Shown here piece by piece: positions 43,401 to 54,637 of a stretch of DNA of 64,000 nt. The notes beneath the pieces are model-generated. The model was not told the DNA's origin. It did not search any database and saw only the letters and a list, made by a program, of their open reading frames with translations. This DNA is from Porphyra umbilicalis (lineage: Eukaryota > Rhodophyta > Bangiophyceae > Bangiales > Bangiaceae). Both the position numbers and the translations under genes were made by a program. Location: assembly GCA_002049455.2 (NCBI GenBank), contig KV918826.1, positions 1 to 64,000 on the forward strand. Reading direction: 5' to 3'. Each line of letters begins with the position of its first letter. Positions within the stretch are counted from its first letter, which is position 1.

Positions 43401-43881
43401 AATGTAGTCGCACGTCCTCCGGATAAGCACATAAGCTTCCCAGGTAGCTGTTAACTGCTTGCGTGGGGTACAGGAAAGTCTGCGCGCACGGTAGGCACAC
43501 AAAAACCAACGACCTTCCTGTGGAGGGGTTGACGATGTCCTTTACCATGCCAATCAATGCATCCAATAAGCTGCGTGGGGCGAGCAAGGAGAGGAAGACA
43601 CTTCTGTCGCTCCATTTTCCCGTCAGAAACAGTCGCAGTGCCACAGTGGAAGGAAGCCCCCAAGAAAAATACATGAGCCATATCGTAAAAGATGCCCCAC
43701 GCCATGCCCACCATGGCGGTATGCTCAGATCCCCCAGAAGTGCGATGCTTTTTGTTGCTTTTTTCGCTCGAACAGCAACGGCGGTCACCCCCGTCGCCCC
43801 CGTGAACGTACCGGTCGTCTGTGCCGTCGCAACCGGGCTGCTGCGCTGCCATATCTGGGAGGGAAGGGTGTCACACAACAA
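40432..43881 (-). pseudogene. RAG1/Transib-like DDE transposase-related protein A, one premature TGA
   Basis: 1078 codons run from 43881 to TGA 40645-40647. The frame then stays open to 40432 and matches the C-terminus of paralogue B (basic linker, KK, then LEEEEL), so the TGA replaces the Arg of RLRINK in B. The N-terminus has Cys pairs (FVCLPC, GTCTGC, KVCAGC). Core motifs shared with B: VHVCVSLDNGN (Asp 41875-41877), GGDVAFLSAFLGH (Asp 41641-41643), LHALAHHAPAF (HX4H) and QALEAWHG (Glu 40843-40845). The zinc-type CX2C of B is CPWY here, so one Cys is lost. ATG 43852 in another frame, followed by a GTACGT donor, could give a spliced start. Resemblance to RAG1/Transib is inferred from motif order, not from a search. 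Confidence 0.55.
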
Positions 43882-44479
43882 CGAAGGTGCCGGGCGGTGT
43901 CGAGTGTGGCGAGTTCAGGCAACGTCGGTGTTGCTCGTAGCGATCAGCGGCCGGCGGTGTGGAAGGAAGCGTCACGGTGCGTCGCCTGCGCTTTGCGGCC
44001 AGCGGCCACAGATTGACCAGAAAGCGCTTCCAAATAATCGGGCATTACAGAAATCATTTTCAGATTTTCAAGCCAGGAGACGTGCCTTAACTGGGCGTGA
44101 GCGACTCGCAGGTCTTGTACCCTTTTCTTGACTTGGTCAGAGAAGTATACCCCTTCCCGCGTCAAGGCGGGGAGTTTAACTTTCTTCCGGAGACAGTATT
44201 CCCGGAGGGCTTCTCTCGGAAGCACACCCAGTTAAGGCGGGTCTTCTGCGTCTGAATATTTCGAATTATTTCAAATACATCTGGTGGTTGTGTGCCTCCA
44301 GTGTGGTCGTGCTCGCCGTTCTGAGAACCGAGTGACCTCGGCCCCGCCGTCCCCGCACGCCGCTACTATTTTTCCCAGGCCGTCCCCACGAGCCCACGGG
44401 ATTCCGCGCCCCCCAAGTTGTTCTCCCCCTGAGTACTCCCTTGTGTCTCGCATCCCCCCCGACGGCGCTTGCCGTCGGC
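43882..44479. promoter_or_regulatory. Shared divergent promoter region of proteins A and B
   Basis: About 0.6 kb between the two divergent start regions. A minus-strand ORF 43944-44225 (93 codons, MLPREALREYCLRKKVK) is open but unassigned. It could be an upstream exon of gene A. No clear TATA box was found. Confidence 0.4.
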
Positions 44480-47400
44480 ATGGCCATTGACGAGCCGGTT
44501 CCCGACCGCGTTACCAGGTATGTGTACGGAGGCGCGTGAAGCAGAGTGAAGCGTGCACCAGTTTTCTTGTTTTATTCCACCGCCAGGACCAGCACAGGGC
44601 GCTGATCACACTGGTGTTCGAGTGCACAGCGAGATCTGGTCTATGCCACGACGATATGGGCGCTAACGTAATCCACTCTGTGTGCTCCGGGTCTCTTTCT
44701 GGAAGTGCTTTGGACGTAGCTGCTGCCTCAGTAAAGGATATTGTACATTGTGGTTCTGGCAAACACCTGGCCTTTGTCTGCAGATGCTGTGTCAATGCGT
44801 TCCTTTCCCCATCCATGGCGACAGACGAGTGGCTGGCCAGTTTGGCCACACCCAACCCGGCAGATGTGTTGGCACATCGTGTAGCTTCGAGGCTGTTCAA
44901 GAGCAAGCTGCGAGGATCGAGTACACTACACGCAACAGGTGTGGCGGTGGGAATGTGCCGCCGTTGCTGAGCTGCAGAGAGCAGAGCCCAACGGGCGCCT
45001 GTGCCGGTGATGCACGACTGCCGGTCGGCTCGACATGGCAGTGGTCCCCCCGCCAAGGCGTGCTACCGAGAAAGCGTCGGCATTCTCCCGTGGCTGTGGG
45101 GACCCGAGAAGGCAGCTGCTCAACTCGGTTTGGTGCCCACTCAACGGGAGAAGGTTTGCTCACGCTGCAGGACCGCCTGTGAGCGCGCACGGCGCAAGGG
45201 GGCCCCGCCGGTGAGTAGCCTGACGCCTGCCCCCCCCTCCCCTCCTTCTTTTGTGGCACCCATCCCCCTTTCCGCCCCCACGTTTTCGGTCCCTATTCCG
45301 ACATCCACTCCTCCCACGAGCGGCTTGGACCTGCTGGCAAAGGCCGCGGATGAGTGCCGCGACGGGCAGTCCAGGTCTGACACCGGTCGGACTGGAGCAA
45401 GCATCCAGCCCGCTGCGTCCTGCGGACATCTGGCACGGGTCGCCCTTCAACCTCTGTCTGTCGCCCCTGACATAGCCATGCTCCACACTCGGATGGTCGA
45501 CCACCTGCGGGCAACTAAGCCCCGCTCCATCTCCTTTGCTTTCAAGAACGGCGTGACGCGCCAATACGTGTCCAGCCCAATGGCGCGGCTCCCATTCGTG
45601 CAGAAGCGACAGCTGAACCGCAGAGCGGCCCATGCCGCCGCTCTGCTCGCTGCCGCCGCAAAGACCAACGCGGCAACGCACCGGCGCAACGTACAAGCGC
45701 TGTTTGCTCATGCACAGCGGCGAAACGGCGTGTGCGTCGTGCCAATGCATGGCAGGGAGGTGCTGTCACCCGAATTGCAAGCGCGACTGGTGACCAAGGC
45801 CAAGCTGAGTCGCTCGCAGTGGAGCCAGGTGCGTCACGCTCTCGGCGGCAAGGCCAGCGGTCTGGTGAGCAGAGAGGTGGTACGTAAGAAGGCCAGAACA
45901 ATGGCTGGCGAGGCCTCGCGGCAGGTCACTACCGACGATGGCGGGGCTCGCCTCGTGAGCGCACGGGCTGCCCTGCAGTGCCTTGTCGCAGACCTCATCC
46001 GAGTGGGGCTCTTTGTCGAGCGCCACGTACGAGGCGCGGACGGGCGCCCCGTCCCACACACAAAGATGTTTACCCCGCAGCCGGGGCCCTACAAGCAGCA
46101 CGACGATGCGACAGCTGATGTGCACGTTTGTGTCGGGATGGACAAGGGCGATAAGACCAGTACATGCAAGCTGGTGGCAACCGTGGCCAATCAAAGCCAG
46201 CCACAAAAACGGGAGCACTCCATCCTGCTGGCAACGTACTCATGCACGAGCGACGGCCACCCCGAGCTCACAGCGATGATCGGTCCATGGGTGGCTGACC
46301 TCCAAGACCTGCTGACACATGGCATCACTGTCAATGGGCGGCTACGGGCTGTCAGACTTCTCTTCAACGGGGATTTTTCCTTCCTTTCTAACTTCTGCGG
46401 CCACCTGGGCGCCACGTGCCACATGAGTTGTCTCTGGTGCCTGGTGGTGCGGCTGCCGTCAGACAACAGCAACGAGGAGGCTGCTACGTACGGCAACATG
46501 CAACGTGCGGCGGACAAGCCACGGGTGCTCAGGACACGCGCCCACCTGCAGAGCATGGCAGTCGCCTACGTGTCGAGTGGACACGCGTCACTGGCGACAC
46601 CTCTGCCCCTTTCCAAGCATTTCTCCATCGAGCGTTGCCCGGTTTTTGACGCCTACCCCGAGCAGATTGTGCCACTTTCACTCCACATCACATTGGGCGT
46701 GACGTCTTTTTTGCTGCAGCTGGACTTTTCGGCAGTTGTGGAGGGGCTGGGCGAGGCCTGCGGTCGGGCAGCGGCTTTGGCGGTTGGGCGGGCGTTGGTC
46801 GACGATGCTCGGGTCAGGCCCGTGCCGTACCACGGCGGCGGATTCCAAGGCCGTTCATGCCACAAAATTGCCGCCAAGGGTGTCATTGTCTGCGATAAGC
46901 TGGCGCCCTATCTACCGCCTCGGCAATTGGCGGCGCTGCGGGTGGCCTGGGACGCGTCGGGCTTCCTGGCGGGCGTGCTGAACCGCGCTGAGGAGATTTC
47001 TCCCATTGACGTGGCGACGTTTGACCGGAAAGCGGCCGGGCTGCTCCCACCCCTGCAAGCGGCCTTCCCGTGGATCAGCGTATCGGTCAAAATTCATGTG
47101 TTGGCGCACCACGCTCCGGCCTTTCTGCGCCGGTTTGGCAGCCTCGGCATCTATGGCGATCAAGCGATGGAGGCGTGGCATGGGTTTTTTATCCAGCGCG
47201 CCCCCCAGTTTACAGCTGAAAACTTCCTCGGCAGCTGCCTCGCGCTTGTACAGCACGCCGCCATCGCGCGGGACCCGTGCGCCGCGGCCGCGCTTGACAA
47301 TGGGGAGCACAGGCGGCCAGCGGTGCCAGGGGCGCGCCGCGCGACCAAACCCGGCGACATGCGGCTACGTATCAACAAGCCCAACACCGAGCGGGCGACA

Positions 47401-47832
47401 GCCGCGTCAACCAAGCTGGAGGAGGAAATGCAACAGTGGGCCGAAGGGCGGGTTACAAGCGCAGTCAAGTCGGTTGCCGCGTACCGCAAAAAGACCGCTG
47501 CGCCCGAAAAGCTGTTGCGGGCCCGCAAGCGTGCCGCCGCTGCGCCAGCTGACGCTGGTGCGCCGGCGACGGCCTCTGTGCCGGCCGCCGAAGCCGCTGA
47601 GCTGGCCGCTACAGCGGCTCTTGCCATATCGGCTCCCCCGTTAGCCGGCGCACTGCCGGCGCACGCGGTGGCGGCCGCTGGAGCGGCAGCTGACTGGGGG
47701 GCTCCCCCTTTGGCCATTGCGCTGCCGGAACACGCGGCGGCGGACGCCGCGGCGGCGGCGGTGGGCGATTTGGCAGACGAAACCCTGGAGGAGGAAGAGA
47801 TCGACCTCCTCTCGTTTCTTCTGTTCACTTGA
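44480..47832 (+). pseudogene. RAG1/Transib-like DDE transposase-related protein B, one in-frame TGA
   Basis: ATG 44480 gives MAIDEPVPDRVT. A possible 44-base intron (44518-44561, GTATGT...CAG) joins it in frame to a region homologous to the N-terminus of A. One TGA (44968-44970) falls where A has Arg, and the frame then runs unbroken to 47832. N-terminal Cys pairs: FVCRCC, MCRRC, KVCSRC. Core: VHVCVGMDKGDK (Asp 46141-46143), SDGHPELTAMIGPW, NGDFSFLSNFCGH (Asp 46371-46373), CLWC (46429-46440), HVLAHH (HX4H, about 47096), and YGDQAMEAWHG (Glu 47170-47172). The tail is Ala-rich and ends LEEEEIDLLSFLLFT. In RAG1 the same order, Asp, Asp, CX2C, HX4H, Glu, builds the nuclease and its zinc site. All these residues are kept, so apart from the TGA it looks competent. 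Confidence 0.6.
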
Positions 47833-47901
47833 GTGTGGTGCTGCCGCGCGGGTTGGGCGAGACGATGGGCTTTGTTGGACGGGCCGGAGGGGACCGAGTG
47901 C

Positions 47902-50900
47902 TCACGGCTTCGTCGGCGACTCGAAAAGAGTCGCGTATTTTGACGACGACATAATCCTGCCCGCCTCAGACCGTGACACACAGCCGGTCACGTGTCTTGC
48001 GCAATCGAAAGGTGTTCGAAAGGCGCCCTGGACCAATGAGAAGGCGAGAAAGCCGTAAGACTCGTCTGAGTCGGTTTTAACTAGGTGTGGAAGAGAAGAG
48101 GCAAATTGGCACGTGGCTTCCCCTTCGGGAAACCCAAACCATTTGACTAAGAGCTTCAATTGCCCGTCATCATTCCAACCATGGTTGATAAATTTTTGAA
48201 ACACGTATTCGGGACCATCCTTAAGGTGGGTCCCCTCCTTACAGAGGGCTTGTGCCTTCAGGGCACGAGTCCACTTGGCATCCCGCGCCGGGGGCGTGGG
48301 AGCTCCAGTGACATGGTCACTTCTCACCGTCCTGATGCCCCTGGGGCTCTCTATCAGGAATCGGTACCCATCGGTCTGTAGTACCATATAAGGCCCCTGG
48401 GTCTTGAACCCAAGCTTCTTTGGCGAGCGGGAGTGGGCATCCAGATAGACCCAGTCCCCAGCTTTTAGCTGGATATTCTTTTCTCGAGCGCACGCATCGA
48501 AGGCGCGCTTGTACGCTGCCTGGGCTTTCCCCAGATGCTCCCAGACCTTGGGAATGAGGGCCTTCAGGTCCTCAACATATTGTTCCGCCGCCGAGCTGGC
48601 GTCGACGGGTCGTTCCTAGGCTTGTCTCGGCCGAGTCATTCTCTCAATCCCAATGAGTTGGAGCCGCCTCGGGCTCACGAAAGCAAAGGGGATTTCCCCA
48701 GTGCTAGAATGTACCTGCGTATTGTACGCAGACGTCAAGAGGGACAGATGGCTGTCCCACTCGGCTTGGTGCTCCGCCACATAGCAGCGGAGCTGTCGAA
48801 CGAGGGTGCGGTTATACCGCTCCACCTGCCCGTTCGTCTGCGGGTGATAAGGCGAGGTATAGTTCGAAGCTATACCGAGTAAACCCAGAATGCCCTGGTA
48901 ATACACCGAGGCAAACTGCGGTCCGTTGTCCGTAAGGACAGTGTCGCGGATGCCTTATGCGGCAACCCATGTATCCATAAATGCCGATGCCACGGTCAGG
49001 GCTGTAGCTTCCCTCAGGGGGATGGCTCTTGTCAACTTCGTGAACCGGTCACAGATGACCAGGACGTGCTTGTGCCCCCCTTTAGAGGTGGGCAGTGGGC
49101 CCAACAGGTCCATGGCGAGCCCCGAGAAGGGCTCGTCGGCGGTGAACAGCTTCATCACCGTCGTATGTTTTCTCTCTGAGAGACGGTTCTTGGCGCACGC
49201 GGGGCATTGCTCCACGTGCTTGTATACGTCAACGACCATCGTAGGCCAGTACACATATCTACGAGGGGTGTTGTACATCTTTCTTGAGCCGGGATGCCAG
49301 GCTAGCACCGACTGGTGTTGGTGAGTTAGGAGGCGCTTCTTTAGCGCCTCTGGGATAACCACTTGGGTTTCCCGTCCGTACACCGAGCGACGGCAGAGTA
49401 GCCCGTTCTTTTCTCGGAAGAAGAACGCTTGACGACTCCGCGTGGGGTCGGGGGGCGAAAGAGCATCGAGCTCTTTAAACCTGGCCTGGCAAAAGGCGTC
49501 CTCAGCCTGGCCCAGGATAATCTCTCGGGCCGTCAGGGCCCCCATAGGGGCCTCCTCCGGTGACGCTTCTTGTAAGACGTCACTGGCCCGGGTCTCCACA
49601 GCTAGGACGGGGATGTCCTCGTCCAGGAGCGAGGTGTCCAAACCCTCTGTAGGGAGACGCGATAGCGCGTCTGCCACCTTGTGATCCTTTCCCGGCTTAT
49701 GCCGTATCTCATAATTGTACTCCGATAGTCGGAGTCGCCATCGGTTAATCCGAGCATTCGGACTCATACTAGTGAGAACCGATAACAGGGCGCGGTGGTC
49801 ACATCGCACCACAAATTCCGCACCTTCTAGGTAGGACCGTAAATAAGTCACGGCCCAGACGACGCCAAGCGCCTCGATCTCCGTGGCGAAATAGTACTTC
49901 TCCGCAGGGAGAAGTGCACGGCTATAGTAGCCGATGGGGTGGTATTCCCCGACGGACTGTTGTTGCTGTAGGCAACAACCCAGCTGTTCATAGCTGGCGT
50001 CGACGTCGACGATATAATGCCCGTGCCTCTTGGGCAGGGCTAGGATAGGGGCGTCCAATAGACGTCCTCGGAGTATCTGAAAGGCGTCCGTCTCCTTCCC
50101 TGAGGGTGGAGGAAGCTTCTGAGGAAGCTTGGTGCTTGTAAGCGCCGTTAGTGGCTTCGCTATCTTAGCGAAGTCTGCTACGAAGCAGCGGTACACGACG
50201 CACATACCCAGATCTGGGTCTGGGTTTCCGGATAACGGAGACCCCGAAGTGCCCGGAGGTTCTTCTCCAGGACATGTACCCGTCCTGGTCGAATCACATG
50301 ACCAAGGTATTCCACTTCCTCCTGGAAGAAGTGGTACTTAGACGCCTTCAAGGTGACCCCTGCTTTCCCGAGCAGGGTCAGCACCTCATCAAGGTGCTGT
50401 AAGTGTTCCTCGGGGGAACCCGAGAAAACAATCACATCATCCAGATATACCAAACATATCTGCCACTTCACACCGGCCAGGATCATATCCATGGCGCGTT
50501 GGAAAGTCGCAGGGGCGTGAAACAATCCAAATGGAAGGCGCACGCACTGCCGTGAGGTGTTTTTCCTCCTCGACTACTGGTATTTGCCAGTAACCCGCAT
50601 TACATCCAGGGTGGAGAACACCCTGGCGTCCCCTAGGGAGTCAATGCACTCATGCATCCGTGGGATGGGGTACGCATCCTTGATAGTCATCGAGTTGAGC
50701 TTTCTGTAATCGATACAGAAGCGTACCGAACCATCAGGCTTCTGTACCATCACCACGGGGCTAGCCCATTCCCCGCTCGCGGGCTCAATAACGTCCATCG
50801 AGCGCATCCGCTCGACCTCCCCTTTCTCTCTCTCCCGGGCCATTGGCCCAGCCTCGTACGGGTGCTGTCTCACGGGGACAGCCCCAGGCTTCAGTCGGAT

Positions 50901-51818
50901 TCGGTGTTCCACACCTCTAATTAAGCCGAGCTTTCCCTTCTAAAGGGAGGAATGCTTTTGGAGGAGGGCCTTTACGGGCCCCGACCACTCCGCCGGCACC
51001 GAAGAAACATCCACCTTCGGCAGAGGTGAACCCTCTACCCCCTTAGGGGGTGTAGCGAGCTCCTTGAGCTCGCTCTCCGAGACCTCGTACGTCGGGCCCT
51101 CTTGGGCGTCGATATACCCGATGGTCATATCGGTTGTTAGCCGCAACGGCGTAACGCCCAGGTGCATCACCTGGATGGTTATGGGCTCGTCTGCCATCAT
51201 TATGGCAGGGCCTTGGGCGACCTGTAGACCATGCTTGTGGTACAAAGGCGGTCGCCCTCTCACGAGGCCATGCCCCGTGTACGTACTTCTTACGGGAACA
51301 TGGGCTATTGTCCCGGGTTGGACCCAGGTTGTCCGGGCTGGCTTCAGTTGAGCCGTTAGCCCCTCGGGGCAAGCACAGACCGCCGAAATGGAGGGATCGG
51401 GGCGTCCCCTAGGGGCTCCCCTCCTTTTGATCGGCACCTTGGCGCCGTCTAGGAGTTCCACATGTTGCTCCTGTGTTGCAATGTTTTTTGTCGCAACGTC
51501 GATAAAGGAGGTGCCCAAAATAGCTGGGACACTCATATTGTTCACAACTCCAAAGGAGATGTAGGAGGTCTGACCCCCAAGGGTCACACCAAGACAGATA
51601 GCTCCAACGATGGCGATCCAGCCCCCATTGACATCATGGAACATCTTCGCGAGATCACCCAGCGGTTGTAGCGGGGTGTCGACCGGCAATAGCCGCCGGT
51701 CTATTAGCGTTGGGCCACTACCCGTATCCAATATAGCCCGGGTGTTGCTGATCCCCCAATTCTGTCCTCGTCGACCAGGAACGGTTCCTGTCGGTACGGT
51801 TCTTGTGGAACTAGCCAT
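47902..51818 (-). pseudogene. pol: Pol of the 22-kb element (PR-RT-RNaseH-IN-chromodomain), multiply broken
   Basis: Protease AILDTGSGPTLI (about 51730); TAG 50940-50942 where relatives have Trp (before KGKLG). RT blocks RFCIDYRKLN, LPFGLFHAPATF and YLDDVIVF (about 50440), with a shifted and shortened stretch at 50530-50605. A frameshift near 50200 separates RT from RNase H (YIVDVDASYEQLG). Integrase: HQHQ...H and CPACAK, AMDLLGPLP, then TAA 48955-48957, LTDNGPQF, HPQTNGQVERYN and TAG 48616-48618. The chromodomain is at about 48240-48110 (EYVFQKFINHGW to LLVKWFGFPEGE). The first codons of the protease frame lie inside a MITE (51745-52188). It cannot produce a full Pol as read. Confidence 0.9.
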
Positions 51819-52188
51819 CTATTGGTTAAACGCAGCCGTAAACAGCTGCTCAGCACGAATCTGAGGCGTCCTATTGGCTCTCCCTCCGCCACTTCCGTGC
51901 AGAACCGAGATCCTTCTTTTTCTTGAGATTTTCTTTCGCTCCCTTCAGTGCCAAGGGAGCAACCGGCCCGCAATTGTTACGATATCAAGATTCTCTGGGA
52001 GATACGCAGAAAAGGACAGAAAAACGAAGGCGTCGATTGTGCGATTGGGGGCCGTACGGGCACATTCTGTAAAGATCGGGCCGGACATGCACTGCTGTCG
52101 GACTGCTCGACCAATGAGAGATCTGCATTCATTGCCGTTCCACTACCGTTCCGGGGCGATGAGGACAGAATTGGGGGATCAGCAATAG
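51745..52188. mobile_element. MITE with CTATTGCTGATCCCCCAATT-type ends, between gag and pol
   Basis: TTGCTGATCCCCCAATTCTG at 51745 is mirrored at the right end (to 52188), followed on the inner side by GTCCTC(G/A)TCG and GGAACGG in both arms. The same ends bound 56567-57496. The left arm encodes the GQNWGISN residues just before the protease AILDTG motif, so the element edge forms the N-terminus of the protease frame. Confidence 0.65.
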
Positions 52189-52392
52189 TGAGATCAAATC
52201 CTGCCGTCAGGAATAACCGGACGGCTAGTTGGTAACTAGAGGAGGGCATGAACGCGCAAGGCGTCCCCTTTGGGCGTCTCCCTTGGGAGGCCCCCACTAC
52301 TCGACTAGGCCGGTTTCTCCCGGCCCTACGAGATGACTTGCATCTCCGGTCGATTCTATTCGTCTCCCGGACGGGTGGGGCAAACCCACCCG

Positions 52393-54462
52393 CTACTCGT
52401 TTCCCGAGGGGGAATTGTCCTCCTCGTCCTGCTCGGCCGCATCCCTCCCTGGGGGGGGTGAGTCGTCCGAAGACGACCACGGGGGACCATAATGTTCCCT
52501 CACCGCCGCGACCGGTTGTCCTTTACGGACTTCCTCATCCGCCTTGCGGCGCTCTTCGCACCGCTCCAAAAAGGCTTTGGTCAACAGAGCCTTTGTCCCC
52601 GCGTCAAGGCGGGGACACTCTCTAAAGAAATGCCCCCGTATATTACATGCGAGACAGTTATTCGTTCGGGGTCGCCCGGGACGACCCGCTTCTCCCACCT
52701 TGGTGGAGTTCCGTGGGGAAGGCCCTCGAGGCCCTTCCCCCACCTTAGCGGAAGCCCATTGGGTCTGGCCGTGAGGGACCTCCTTCACCTTAGGGGGGCC
52801 CCATCGGGATGGACCCGCTTCACCAACTTTCGGGGGGTCCCTTCGGGGAGGATCCGCCTCCCCCACCTTAGGTGGGCCCCATCGGGAAGGACCCGGAGGA
52901 ACTTCCCCCACCTGAGTTGGGGCTGTTACCGCCGCGGTTACGTATTTCCGCGGCGCTGGCCGAGCAGCGCGACGTACCCGACGGGCCTCGGCCCGTCGGT
53001 CCTCTTCATCCTTTTGTTCCTGGAGGCGTCTACGACAGACGTCCCCCTTCCGCTGGGCATATTGCACCAGCAGGTCCATTGGCATGTTGGGGGTGTTATG
53101 TTCGCGCACATCGGCGCGAATCTCCCAACCAAGCCCCTGCGTATAGCGGCTTTTCATTTGTCCTTCCGTGTGAATGTAACCACACAGGCGACGTAACCCC
53201 CGTAGGCGTACGTAGTAATCATTCTCTGTCTCATCCGCCCCTTGGGCGGCCCCATGGAACAGGGCATCTTGGTCGCTTAGCGACTGCTCATCCGCGTTTT
53301 TGCGGAGGAGCCAGTTGATCAGTTCCAAGTAGGAGCTGACCTCTCCACTCCGCCCTCCTTGGGGGGACGGCATGATCGTATACAACTCCCGTTTAAGATC
53401 ACCCTTAGTGAACTCGGGAAGGAGATACAGGGCTCGGCCCTCCGAGACGTCATTGTCGTCACCCGCTTTTACGAAGCGGCTGAGGAATTCGAAGACGCCT
53501 AAGGCGGGCGTCCCATCCCACTCTGCATCACGGCCAAAAGTGGCCGATACATCCTTACGCAGACGGCCTAGGCCGTGCGCCATGGTCCGGTCGTACCGGA
53601 TGTCGGTATTCGCCAAAGCATAAGTTGCGCAATCTAAGACTTCGGCATAGCGGTCGTCCGCGGGGACGATCTTAGGGGGAATCCGACGGTGGGATTCCCC
53701 TCCCAGCTCGTGCCCTAGGGCACGGGTGACCGATCGACGGGGCACATGGCGACCCCCATCTCCCCCGGAGTACTCCCCGTCCGAGGAGGAGGAACTCATG
53801 CGCCGACGTCGGCGCCGGGACCGTCTAGTGGTCCCGAGGGCTGCCTCTATAAGAAACATTCGATCGTGTAACGGGCTAATAAAAGCGTCCAATGAATCCC
53901 GTAGGGCTGCCGATATGGCAGCCGCGTCTTGGGCCCCCGTTGGGGCCCGGTCACCACCTCCCCGAGGAGGTGTTCTGGGTGGGCCGGCGGCTCTCGCCAG
54001 CCCGTCATATGGGCCCCATGGTAAACGGGGGACCGCTTGGTCCCGCCTACCCGGGGGTAGAGGAGGTGGAGGCGGGAATTCCCCTCCGGCTCCACTCTCC
54101 ACACCTTGGAGGGGAGGAGGTGGGAATTCCCTTCCACCTATGCCCCCCGCACCTTCGGGGGGAAGAGACGGGAATGCCCCTCCGTCTACACCCCCCGCTC
54201 CTTGGGGGGGGAGAGACGGGAATACCCTTCCGCCTGTGCCCCCCGCACCATGGGGGGAAAGAGACGGGAGTACCCTTCCGTCTCCACCCCCGTCGCTCGG
54301 CGCGCCACGCTCCGGCGTGGCGGTGCCGGCTTGACGCTCCCGCCGAGGAGGGATCCCTTCGGGGTCCTGAGACCCCGAGCCCTCGCTCGCTCCGTCACGG
54401 TCGCCCCGTGACGAGTTGCCGGCGCCCGGGGCGCCGGTCTCCGTCACCCCAGTGGTGTCCAT
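52393..54462 (-). CDS. gag: Gag of the 22-kb LTR element
   Basis: 689 codons from ATG 54462 (MDTTGVTETG), intact; a longer frame to 54498 would need a non-ATG start. The N-terminus contains about five tandem repeats of the type VFPSLPPQGAGG. Then an Arg block and Ser-rich stretch, a globular capsid region (about residues 270-480, with LGVFEFLSRF and ETENDYYVRLRGLRRL), a Pro-rich array of KVGEAxP repeats, and one zinc knuckle CLACNIRGHFFREC (about 52640). The acidic C-terminus ends SPSGNE. Pol lies 575 bases downstream, separated by a MITE. An intact gag beside a ruined pol suggests the element may use Pol from relatives. Confidence 0.9.
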   Translation of the reverse strand: MDTTGVTETGAPGAGNSSRGDRDGASEGSGSQDPEGIPPRRERQAGTATPERGAPSDGGGDGRVLPSLSPHGAGGTGGRVFPSLPPQGAGGVDGGAFPSLPPEGAGGIGGREFPPPPLQGVESGAGGEFPPPPPLPPGRRDQAVPRLPWGPYDGLARAAGPPRTPPRGGGDRAPTGAQDAAAISAALRDSLDAFISPLHDRMFLIEAALGTTRRSRRRRRRMSSSSSDGEYSGGDGGRHVPRRSVTRALGHELGGESHRRIPPKIVPADDRYAEVLDCATYALANTDIRYDRTMAHGLGRLRKDVSATFGRDAEWDGTPALGVFEFLSRFVKAGDDNDVSEGRALYLLPEFTKGDLKRELYTIMPSPQGGRSGEVSSYLELINWLLRKNADEQSLSDQDALFHGAAQGADETENDYYVRLRGLRRLCGYIHTEGQMKSRYTQGLGWEIRADVREHNTPNMPMDLLVQYAQRKGDVCRRRLQEQKDEEDRRAEARRVRRAARPAPRKYVTAAVTAPTQVGEVPPGPSRWGPPKVGEADPPRRDPPKVGEAGPSRWGPPKVKEVPHGQTQWASAKVGEGPRGPSPRNSTKVGEAGRPGRPRTNNCLACNIRGHFFRECPRLDAGTKALLTKAFLERCEERRKADEEVRKGQPVAAVREHYGPPWSSSDDSPPPGRDAAEQDEEDNSPSGNE

Positions 54463-54611
54463 GGCGGGAAGACTCCGTCCTCCTGCGGAAACAATCAATC
54501 CTCAAAGACAATCTCAACAGAACAGTCACACCCAAGGGCAAGACAAAGCACGGCAGAAAGACCACCGTGAGAACTGACACAGGGTAGACCCGAATGATCA
54601 AGAAGGGCCAA

Positions 54612-54637
54612 ACCCTGTCCCCCGATGATCCACCAAA
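54612..54637 (-). promoter_or_regulatory. Candidate primer-binding site
   Basis: On the minus strand TTTGGTGGATCATCGGGGG directly follows the 5' LTR. It shares TTTGGTGGA with the chromovirus at 14577. Confidence 0.55.

Noticed and set aside
40645..47832. Reading the two large genes as part of the LTR element's own pol
   Set aside because: They lack RT, RNase H or integrase motifs, lie on both strands, and the element already has a separate Pol with all domains.
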